Assembly (NCBI GenBank): GCA_900754515.1
Contig: CAAEDD010000116.1
Span: forward strand, 1-6,527
Direction: 5' to 3'
DNA length: 6,527 bases
DNA from: an uncultured Oscillospiraceae bacterium
GTDB lineage: Bacteria; Bacillota; Clostridia; Oscillospirales; Oscillospiraceae
In this document: positions 1 through 5,333 of the stretch, piece after piece
How the letters are laid out: each line of letters starts with the position of its first letter
Position numbering within the stretch: position 1 is the stretch's first letter
Made by a program: the position numbers and the translations under genes
Notes under the pieces: generated by a model
Seen by the model: the letters and a program-made list of their open reading frames with translations, nothing else
Databases searched by the model: none
What the model was told of the DNA's origin: nothing

Positions 1-688
1 ACAGGGCATAGTTGAAATCTCCGGTGGCTATCAGGTAGCAGACAAACACGGTGGCAATAAATATCACCGGTACATGCCACTTTATTACCTTTCTTATGAG
101 CAGCCAGGCAAAACCGATGAGCAGAGCCAGGCAGCAGGTCTCACCTATGGCACCGCCGTGGAGACCCAGGAACAGCTCCATAAGTGTGGGTGCGTTTTCA
201 GCCTGCTGGGCTATCAGCTCCAGGGGAGTTGCAGTAGAGGTCAGCTCCACTATCACGGGGTTGGCACCGCCGGCGACAGAAGAGAAGGCCAGCAGCATAA
301 ACACACGGCCGGTAATGGCCGGGTTTGCAAAGTTCTTGCCCAGGCCGCCGAAGAGGCACTTGACAACAACAATGGCAAACACCGAACCCACGACGCACTG
401 CCATATTGCCACATTGGTGCTCAAATTAAGAGCCAGCAGCAAACCGGTGACCACTGCGCTGAGATCGCCTATGGTCTGCTTTTTCCCAACGGCAAGGTCA
501 AAGACGGCCTCGCTTACCACCGCTGCTATAACACAGGCGGCGATGATGCCCAGTGCCTTTACTCCGAAGATAACTACGGCAGCCACGGTGGCAGGCAGCA
601 AGGCAATTATCACATCCAGCATTATCCTCCTGCTGGAATCCTTGGTATGGATATGAGGAGCGGATGAAAGTATGAGACTGGTTTCCAT
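1..688 (-). CDS. rnfD: RnfD, membrane subunit of the Rnf complex (3' part outside window)
   Basis: Electron transport complex subunit D, an integral membrane protein of the ferredoxin:NAD+ oxidoreductase (Rnf) that carries covalently bound FMN. My translation of the minus strand from the ATG at 686-688 gives 229 codons with no stop before the edge, so the C-terminal part (the family is usually a little over 300 residues) is missing. Hydrophobic segments lie at about residues 22-42, 45-64, 77-91, 94-113, 128-140, 186-198 and 206-222. Residues 113-136 (FGGLGKNFANPAITGRVF and on) match the family signature. The expected flavinylation site is T154 in STATPL (151-156), a variant of the usual SGAT-like motif. 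A GGAGG at 697-701, inside the last codons of rnfC, lies 8 nt before the start, and only one base separates the rnfC stop from this ATG. This indicates one transcript and probably coupled translation. Confidence 0.93.
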   Translation of the reverse strand, partial: METSLILSSAPHIHTKDSSRRIMLDVIIALLPATVAAVVIFGVKALGIIAACVIAAVVSEAVFDLAVGKKQTIGDLSAVVTGLLLALNLSTNVAIWQCVVGSVFAIVVVKCLFGGLGKNFANPAITGRVFMLLAFSSVAGGANPVIVELTSTATPLELIAQQAENAPTLMELFLGLHGGAIGETCCLALLIGFAWLLIRKVIKWHVPVIFIATVFVCYLIATGDFNYAL

Positions 689-689
689 A

Positions 690-2033
690 TTACTTTCCTC
701 CTTCTTTCTCTTGAAGCTTGGCCTTATAGGCTCTCACAAAGCTCTTGGCCTTCTGGTTGTTCTGCACCAGAGGTCTGCGGGCAGGACACACATAGGAGCA
801 GGAGCCGCACTCCATGCACAGAGAGACCTTCTCTTTGTCAAGGACTGCAAAGCGCTGTTCCTCGTCGTCTATCTCCAGAGCCTTTGCATAGGCGGTGGGG
901 TTGAGGCTCAGGGGGCAGTTCTCCACGCAACGGCCGCAATGGATACAGGTTGTTGGCTCCAGGGCGGCGGAATCTGCCTTGTTGAAGGCCAGGATAGCGT
1001 TGGTGGCCTTGGCTATGGGCTGCTCTATGGAATAGGCGGTGTGTCCCATCATCGGGCCGCCGAAGATGACCTTGCCCGGTTCGCAGGAAAAGCCGCCGGC
1101 ATTCTCTATCAGGCAGCTTATCCGGGTGCCAACAGGAGCCAGAAGGTTTTTGGGTTCTTTTATAGCTGAGCCGTCCACGGTTATGCAGCGCTCCACCAGA
1201 GGCATACCCGTCTCAACATACTCGGCCATCTTGGCCAGGGATGTGACGTTGATAATAATATATCCCAGAGATGCCAGACGCTGTCCCTCACCTACCACCA
1301 GGCCTGCGGCGTTATACAGCAGGACCTGTTTTGCGCCCTGAGGGTACACGCTGGTGAGGGCTTTGACCTCCACGGAGGAGTCGCCGGCAAACACTCTCTG
1401 CATCTCAGCTATAGCATCTGGCTTGTTGTTCTCAATGCCCAGAATGAATTTCTCGCTGCCCAGATACTTCCTCAGCAGCTCCACGCCCTTGACGATAAGG
1501 TCGCTGTGTTCCACCATGGTACGGTGGTCGCTGGTTATGAAAGGCTCGCATTCAGCGCCGTTTATAAGCACAGTTTTAATGGGGCCGCGGCGTATGGCAT
1601 CCAGTTTTGCCCACAGGGGGAAAGCTGCGCCGCCCAGGCCCACTATACCGCTGGCGCGCACGGCAGCCAGGAAGCTGTCCAAATCATGAATTTCAGGGGG
1701 CTTTACCTCAGGGGAAACCTCCATCTTGCCGTCGCCGACAATACGGATGGCCTTTGTTTTCCGGCCGGTCTCGCTGGTATAGTCCTCAATGGACGCCACA
1801 GTACCGGAGATACTGGCATAGACCGGGGAAGAATTTCTGCCCTCTTCCCGGGCTACCATCTGTCCGATGAGCACATGGTCACCCACAGCCACAACCGGCT
1901 CGGCATCATGGCCGGAGTGCATGCACATTGACAGCAGCACCTCGCTGGGAGGGGCTATTTTTACCGCGGCCATTGCCGCTGTATTTTTGTGATGGGGTAA
2001 TCTCAGGGATGAAATGCTCTTTTTAAAGCTCAT
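690..2033 (-). CDS. rnfC: RnfC, NADH-side iron-sulfur subunit of the Rnf complex
   Basis: Peripheral cytoplasmic subunit of Rnf, thought to exchange electrons with NAD(H) and pass them through [4Fe-4S] clusters. From the ATG at 2033 it has 447 residues, normal for clostridial RnfC. Visible signatures are the biotinyl-lipoyl-like N-terminal region (VGDHVLIGQ, 50-58), the Nqo1-like glycine-rich segment GLGGAAFPLWAKL (132-144), INGAECEPFIT (157-167), YPQGAKQVL (230-238) and GGPMMG (325-330). Two Cx2Cx2Cx3CP ferredoxin motifs at 363-374 and 406-417 would bind two [4Fe-4S] clusters. An in-frame TTG at 2057 would add eight residues, but those codons contain the ribosome binding site (GAGGAGGT, 2043-2050), so I prefer the ATG. 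The N-terminus lacks the GGIHP motif often seen in the family. It follows apbE by 20 nt and precedes rnfD by 1 nt. Confidence 0.95.
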   Translation of the reverse strand: MSFKKSISSLRLPHHKNTAAMAAVKIAPPSEVLLSMCMHSGHDAEPVVAVGDHVLIGQMVAREEGRNSSPVYASISGTVASIEDYTSETGRKTKAIRIVGDGKMEVSPEVKPPEIHDLDSFLAAVRASGIVGLGGAAFPLWAKLDAIRRGPIKTVLINGAECEPFITSDHRTMVEHSDLIVKGVELLRKYLGSEKFILGIENNKPDAIAEMQRVFAGDSSVEVKALTSVYPQGAKQVLLYNAAGLVVGEGQRLASLGYIIINVTSLAKMAEYVETGMPLVERCITVDGSAIKEPKNLLAPVGTRISCLIENAGGFSCEPGKVIFGGPMMGHTAYSIEQPIAKATNAILAFNKADSAALEPTTCIHCGRCVENCPLSLNPTAYAKALEIDDEEQRFAVLDKEKVSLCMECGSCSYVCPARRPLVQNNQKAKSFVRAYKAKLQEKEGGK

Positions 2034-2043
2034 TGCACACCTA

Positions 2044-2048
2044 CCTCC
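2044..2048 (-). promoter_or_regulatory. Ribosome binding site deciding the rnfC start
   Basis: GGAGG on the minus strand, within the longer match GAGGAGGT (2043-2050), 10 nt before the ATG at 2033. It sits inside the codons that a TTG start at 2057 would translate, so it supports the shorter RnfC. Confidence 0.75.
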
Positions 2049-2053
2049 TCTTA

Positions 2054-3118
2054 TCAACTATTTTTCTCAATAAGCTCTTTTACTCCCTCGGTGTACTCTA
2101 TATTTCCATCGCTATATATCCATATTACTTCTACTCCGTCCAGACTGGCTGCCAACTCCGCTCCCTCCTCCTTGGGCATGCAGAACAAAGCCGTTGACAG
2201 GGCATCAGCCAAGCCGCTGTCCTCTGTCAGCACGGTGAGGGATGCAAAGTAATCAGCTGGATAAAGAGTGTCCTTATCTATTATGTGATGGTAGCGCTGC
2301 CCGTCCACTACAAAGTAGCGCTCATAAATTCCTGATGTTACGCAGGCAGTATTCTCGAGGCGAAGACTGATGGCAAACTGTTCCGGGCTCCCTTTTGGAT
2401 CTCTTATGCCGGTGACCCAGCCTGTCCCGTCTGGCTTGGTGCCTATTATGCGGATATTGCCGCCCACATTCAGCACATAGCCCTGAGCATCGTCCTCCTT
2501 AAGGAAGTCCGCTGCCCGCTCGGTGGCATAGCCCTTGCCCAAGGCTCCCACATCGATGGATGCTTCCGGGTCTGTAATGCGCACCGTCATATTCTCAGCA
2601 TCAATTTCCAGCGCCGAGAAATCCATATGCTCTGCTGCCGCCTCCAGCTCCTCTTCACTGGGGATGGACGCATTTTCCGGATCTTCCGATGCTGCCTCCC
2701 GGCAGTCATGCCACAGGCGGAGAACCGAACCCATCATGATGTTCATCTCTCCGCCGGTCACTTCATAGAGCTCACGGGCATAAAGCAAAAACTCCACAAG
2801 TTTCTCATCCACAGGCAGAGGTTCTCCGCCGGCCTGTTTGTTTATAGTACAGAGGTTATTAACCCCGGAGTACTCGTGGTATATGTCAAAGAGCTTATGA
2901 TATTCTCCCAGAATATTAGAAACTTCGGCAGAACGTTCCTCAAACCGTTCTGCCGAATCTCCTGCATAGCTGTACACATAGGAGACTGTATCGAAATAGG
3001 TAAAGTATGCCTTACCCTGAGGCTCGATCTTTGCTTTCTTCCCGGCACAGCCTGTGAGGAGCAGGGCTGCAAGCAAGGCGGCAAGAAGCACCCAGCCTGT
3101 TCTTTTCAATACATTCAT
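2054..3118 (-). CDS. apbE: ApbE/Ftp-family FAD:protein FMN transferase, lipoprotein
   Basis: Mg-dependent enzyme that uses FAD to attach FMN to threonine or serine of target proteins; the Rnf subunits D and G are the classic targets. The protein has 354 residues, typical for the family. A lysine/arginine-poor short n-region and hydrophobic stretch end in the lipobox LTGC with Cys24, so it should be anchored outside the membrane. Family motifs in order are YFDTVSYVYSY (41-51), IDVGALGKGYATERA (188-202), NVGGNIRIIG (217-226), TSGIYERYF (261-269), HHIIDKDTLYPA (277-288) and SGLADALSTALF (301-312), with D305 and T309 the likely metal ligands. HIIDKDTLYP replaces the more usual HIIDPxTG. The AGGAG at 3119-3123 directly abuts the ATG, while a TTG three codons in (3109) would have 9-nt spacing, so the true start is uncertain by three residues. 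A TAG immediately upstream rules out anything longer. Its place just before rnfC and rnfD fits a role as Rnf flavinylase. Confidence 0.93.
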   Translation of the reverse strand: MNVLKRTGWVLLAALLAALLLTGCAGKKAKIEPQGKAYFTYFDTVSYVYSYAGDSAERFEERSAEVSNILGEYHKLFDIYHEYSGVNNLCTINKQAGGEPLPVDEKLVEFLLYARELYEVTGGEMNIMMGSVLRLWHDCREAASEDPENASIPSEEELEAAAEHMDFSALEIDAENMTVRITDPEASIDVGALGKGYATERAADFLKEDDAQGYVLNVGGNIRIIGTKPDGTGWVTGIRDPKGSPEQFAISLRLENTACVTSGIYERYFVVDGQRYHHIIDKDTLYPADYFASLTVLTEDSGLADALSTALFCMPKEEGAELAASLDGVEVIWIYSDGNIEYTEGVKELIEKNS

Positions 3119-3182
3119 CTCCTATGTTATTACAGCTTATCTTATTTATTAATCTCTTTTCTGTTTAATGCTGCGCTATGGC

Positions 3183-4274
3183 TTAGCGGGCATAGTTTGC
3201 GGCGGTGGCGATAACTTCCTTCATGCCGGTGATGTCCATAGTGCAGGAAGCAAACAGGGTCTCATCAACGGTGACCTGGTGGCCGTTATTCTCCTTGGTC
3301 TCCAGACCGGCAACCTCATCAGCGGTCTTGCCGACGGTGTACTGGGAGAAGGCTGCAGACTGAGCATCCCACTCGGCTATTGCAGCGCCGAACTGAACCA
3401 TGCCGTAGGCGTCACCCAGCTCACGCTTGGTGCCCTTGTACTCGGTGGAGACGATCTCACCGGCGGTGTTGACGGTAATGTTGGGCTGGATAGCGTCGTT
3501 AAGAGCAGCCAGGATCTTGCCGTCAGAACCCACAACGGCAGCACCGAACTCGGTGTACATCTTTACAACGCCGTCTTCCTCGGCGGTGGGAGCGGTAGAC
3601 TCGGAATCGTCAGTGATGGAAGCAACGCCCAGAGTGAAAGGATCAGCAGTGGTGAAGGTAACTGCCCACTCATCGCTGCCGGCCTTCTCAACGGCGGCCT
3701 TGAAGTCAACGATATCCATGGTGCAGGAAGCAAACAGGGTCTCGTCAACGGCAACATTGTGGCCGCTCTCGTTCTCCTGAGTCTCAATGGCAACAACCTC
3801 GTCAACGGTCTTGCCGACTACAAACTCCTCAAAGGCCTTGGTCTGGTCGTCCCACTCAGCGATGGCGTTGCCAAACTGGACCATGCCGTAGGCATCGCCC
3901 TTCTCCATCTTGGTGGGGTACTCGTTGCCGGTGGTGACAGCGCCGTCGGTCACGTCCATCTTGTTCTGGGCGCAGTCGATGCGGCAGGAGACGATCTTGC
4001 CATCAGCGTCGGTGACAATGGCGGCAAAAGTGGTGTCGATCTGAGCATTGCCGGTCTCGGAGCTGTCAAAGTTGGACACTACGCCCAGGCCCAGAGTATA
4101 GGTAGCCTCGGCACCGGTAGCCTCTTCTGCATTCTCTTCTGCGGGAGCCTCAGCGGCATCATCTGCGGGAGCTTCGGCAGGAGCCTCGGTAGCAGCAGGA
4201 GCCTCAGAACCGCCGCAGGCGGCAAGTGCAAATACCATGCACAGAAGGAGGATCAGGCTAATAATCTTTTTCAT
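3183..4274 (-). CDS. Two-repeat secreted lipoprotein of unrecognised family, Rnf-operon associated
   Basis: I do not recognise a named family. The 363-residue protein starts at the ATG at 4274: MKKIISLILLL opens a lipoprotein signal peptide ending in the lipobox LAAC with Cys20. An in-frame ATG at 4367 would put 31 residues before this signal peptide and is rejected. An Ala/Glu/Pro linker (about 21-57) follows, then two tandem homologous domains (about 57-198 and 212-359). The best-matching parts, 126-188 and 287-348, share 46 of 62 aligned residues by hand count, including GDAYGMVQFG, AIAEWD, VGKT-DEV and VDETLFASCTMDI. Each domain begins with a hydrophobic TLG stretch and a DGKI turn, reminiscent of small extracytoplasmic flavin- or ligand-binding domains, but no SGAT-type flavinylation motif is present. 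Cysteines are C97, C101 and C184 in domain 1, but only C344 in domain 2. It precedes apbE by 64 nt with no visible terminator, so it probably shares the Rnf operon. Function unknown; a redox or substrate-binding partner is inference only. Confidence 0.85.
   Translation of the reverse strand: MKKIISLILLLCMVFALAACGGSEAPAATEAPAEAPADDAAEAPAEENAEEATGAEATYTLGLGVVSNFDSSETGNAQIDTTFAAIVTDADGKIVSCRIDCAQNKMDVTDGAVTTGNEYPTKMEKGDAYGMVQFGNAIAEWDDQTKAFEEFVVGKTVDEVVAIETQENESGHNVAVDETLFASCTMDIVDFKAAVEKAGSDEWAVTFTTADPFTLGVASITDDSESTAPTAEEDGVVKMYTEFGAAVVGSDGKILAALNDAIQPNITVNTAGEIVSTEYKGTKRELGDAYGMVQFGAAIAEWDAQSAAFSQYTVGKTADEVAGLETKENNGHQVTVDETLFASCTMDITGMKEVIATAANYAR
3231..3416 (-). repeat. Internal tandem repeat, copy 2 (lipoprotein residues 287-348)
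   Basis: Coding repeat matching 3711-3899. The segment 3231-3269 differs from 3711-3749 at 3 of 39 bases by hand count; the rest is more diverged, with one codon gap. All three differences fall at third codon positions and are silent: both stretches translate to VDETLFASCTMDI. Confidence 0.85.
3711..3899 (-). repeat. Internal tandem repeat, copy 1 (lipoprotein residues 126-188)
   Basis: Coding repeat partner of 3231-3416, offset by about 480 bp. It encodes GDAYGM to CTMDI of domain 1. The near-identical end at 3711-3749 suggests recent duplication, gene conversion or strong constraint. Confidence 0.85.
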
Positions 4275-4436
4275 AGTTCTTCCCTTTCTCATTTCATTTT
4301 CTTTTATACACAGCTCAGCTGCATATATCTTTGCTGACGGCAGCCCTTTGCCTGCAGGAACCGGCATCGGTCTGCCGCTCCGCCCATGCGGAACTCTAAT
4401 AGGCTTAGGCTATGTTAAATAAATAACCACACCTAT
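4275..4436 (-). promoter_or_regulatory. Structured 5' leader of the lipoprotein-apbE-rnf operon
   Basis: From the predicted transcription start near 4436 to the lipoprotein ATG there are about 160 nt. On the minus strand three hairpins abut: TCCGC/GCGGA with a 4-nt loop (4379-4392); CGGCAG/CTGCCG (4338-4377) enclosing ACCG/CGGT with loop ATGC (4360-4371) and the palindrome CCTGCAGG (4351-4358); and TCAGC/GCTGA (4315-4337). The last two helices are directly adjacent and could stack. I could not match it to a riboswitch class (FMN, TPP, SAM, cobalamin and c-di-GMP considered by their core motifs). The lipoprotein ribosome binding site, AAGGGAAG-like, lies near 4280-4288. No U-tract follows any stem, so none is an obvious attenuator. 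Confidence 0.4.
4412..4429. promoter_or_regulatory. Candidate Rex-type operator
   Basis: Imperfect palindrome ATGTTAA-N4-ATAACCA, matching 11 of 14 defined positions of the clostridial Rex consensus TTGTTAA-N4-TTAACAA. It lies just downstream of the minus-strand promoter (-10 at 4443-4448), where a repressor would block transcription. Rex senses the NADH/NAD+ ratio, which would make sense for an NADH-linked Rnf operon. A-T richness makes a chance match quite possible. An overlapping inverted repeat AACCA-N6-TGGTT (4425-4440) could be a different operator. Confidence 0.3.
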
Positions 4437-4442
4437 GGTTGT

Positions 4443-4471
4443 ATATTACCAAGCTTCACCGCCTATGTCAA
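4443..4471 (-). promoter_or_regulatory. Promoter of the lipoprotein-apbE-rnfCD operon
   Basis: On the minus strand, TTGACA (4466-4471), a 17-nt spacer, then TAATAT (4443-4448). The spacer ends in TGG, giving an extended -10 (TGn). Predicted start near 4436. A sigma-70/SigA-type promoter facing the lipoprotein gene. Confidence 0.6.
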
Positions 4472-4573
4472 TGCATTTTTTGTATTATTTTATCTGAAAT
4501 ACATTTTCGTGAGTTTCAACATATTTTCCGCTTACAGCAGCCGTACCGGGCTGGTCCTTTGGTTAATTATACG

Positions 4574-4602
4574 TTGACAGGTCACCCCGGTTATAATATG
4601 AT
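4574..4602 (+). promoter_or_regulatory. Promoter of bioY
   Basis: TTGACA (4574-4579), 17-nt spacer, TATGAT (4597-4602), close to the SigA consensus. The predicted start near 4609 leaves a leader of about 64 nt. A TATAAT at 4592-4597 overlaps but has too short a spacer to the same -35. Confidence 0.65.
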
Positions 4603-4620
4603 TTGTATGGAAGGATTTAT

Positions 4621-4646
4621 CCGCCGGGCTGTATAATCCCGGCCGG
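4621..4646 (+). promoter_or_regulatory. GC-rich hairpin in the bioY leader
   Basis: GCCGGG (4623-4628) pairs with CCCGGC (4638-4643) around a 9-nt loop, with CC/GG extending past one bulged base (4621-4622 with 4645-4646). It lies between the predicted start site and the ribosome binding site. No U-tract follows, so termination is unlikely; an effect on mRNA stability or protein binding is possible but unproven. Confidence 0.35.
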
Positions 4647-4672
4647 TTTGCCAAATATCCCTGAAAGGAATA

Positions 4673-5197
4673 ATGCGCTCTATGAAGACAAAGGATATTG
4701 CCATGGTGGCCCTGATGACGGTTATGATATGTCTCTGTTCCTGGATAAACATTGCCATTTTTACAATTGTACCTTTTACCATGCAGACCTTTGCCATATA
4801 TTGCTCCCTGCTCCTGCTTGGCGGAAAGCGGGGCACAATAGCAATGCTGCTTTATATCTTTATGGGAACTGTGGGGCTGCCGGTCTTCTCCGGCTTCAAT
4901 GCCGGTTTCGGCGCGCTTCTGGGGCCAACAGGCGGCTTTATTCTCGGGTTCCTGCTGTGTACCCTGCTGTACTGGCTGCTGGAAAAGCATATGAATCACA
5001 TTCTGTTGCTGGCTCTCGGTACCCTGGTCTGCTATGCTTTCGGCACGCTGTGGTTTGTGAATGTCTACTCCTCCGGTGGTAGTCCTGTCTCCGTTGGTGC
5101 CGCACTCATGGCCTGTGTCGTACCCTTTATTGTTCCCGACGCGGCGAAACTGGCTCTGGCGGCAATTATAAGCCGCCGTATCGGAAAGCACATCTGA
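4673..5197 (+). CDS. bioY: BioY, substrate-binding (S) subunit of a biotin ECF transporter
   Basis: Membrane protein that binds biotin outside the cell and works with the energy-coupling module (EcfT plus two ATPases) for uptake. With 174 residues it has the usual BioY length. Family hallmarks are VPFTMQTFAIY (33-43), LLLLGGKRGTIAMLLYIFMG (46-65), GLPVFSGF (68-75), GALLGPTGGFILGF (80-93) and the C-terminal PFIVPDAAKLALAA (151-164), whose Asp and Lys belong to the conserved ligand-site end. About six hydrophobic segments span the protein. No ecfT or ecfA gene is next to it, as expected for group II ECF systems, where the S subunit is encoded alone and shares a common module. AAAGGA (4664-4669) is only 3 nt before the ATG at 4673 and 12 nt before the in-frame ATG at 4682, so the protein may start at MKTKDI. 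It has its own promoter; I could not find a convincing BirA operator. Confidence 0.95.
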   Translation: MRSMKTKDIAMVALMTVMICLCSWINIAIFTIVPFTMQTFAIYCSLLLLGGKRGTIAMLLYIFMGTVGLPVFSGFNAGFGALLGPTGGFILGFLLCTLLYWLLEKHMNHILLLALGTLVCYAFGTLWFVNVYSSGGSPVSVGAALMACVVPFIVPDAAKLALAAIISRRIGKHI

Positions 5198-5290
5198 TAT
5201 GCAGTTTTCCCTTTTCGCCTCCGTTTCTCCACGTATTTATAAAAAAGTTACATTTTCCGCCATATCTTACCAGATTATTTACAAAGTATA

Positions 5291-5299
5291 TGATATAAT
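5291..5299 (+). promoter_or_regulatory. Extended -10 promoter of the AI-2E family gene
   Basis: TGATATAAT, an exact TGn-TATAAT extended -10, with no clear -35 (CAGATT at 5271-5276). A second TATAAT at 5311-5316 is closer to the gene but lacks the TGn and a -35. The predicted start near 5306 leaves a leader of about 28 nt. The rest of the 136-bp gap after bioY shows no terminator. Confidence 0.45.
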
Positions 5300-5333
5300 T
5301 TTGGTATATGTATAATTTAGGAGTTGTTATTTT

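Noticed and set aside
107..121. SGAT-type flavinylation site in the lipoprotein (residues 110-116, DGAVTTG)
   Set aside because: It lacks the [ST]GA[TS] core and has no counterpart in domain 2. The coordinates given are residue numbers of the protein.
74..667. Plus-strand open frames of about 200 codons opposite rnfD
   Set aside because: The minus strand encodes a continuous RnfD with clear family signatures; the plus-strand translations are low-complexity and resemble nothing known.
3168..4337. A 389-codon open frame on the plus strand opposite the lipoprotein gene
   Set aside because: It is Gly/Leu/Val-rich with no family motif and no ribosome binding site. It mirrors the codon bias of the real gene, which has a signal peptide, lipobox and internal domain repeat.
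4274..4367. Longer lipoprotein start at the ATG at 4367
   Set aside because: It would put 31 polar residues before a standard signal peptide and would overlap the folded leader.
4559..4600. BirA operator upstream of bioY
   Set aside because: GGTTATAAT (4589-4597) resembles one half-site of the GGTTAACAA type, but no matching inverted half lies at the right distance.
4532..5191. A 219-codon minus-strand open frame covering bioY
   Set aside because: The plus strand encodes an unmistakable BioY; the antisense product is Gln/His-rich and hydrophilic with no motif.
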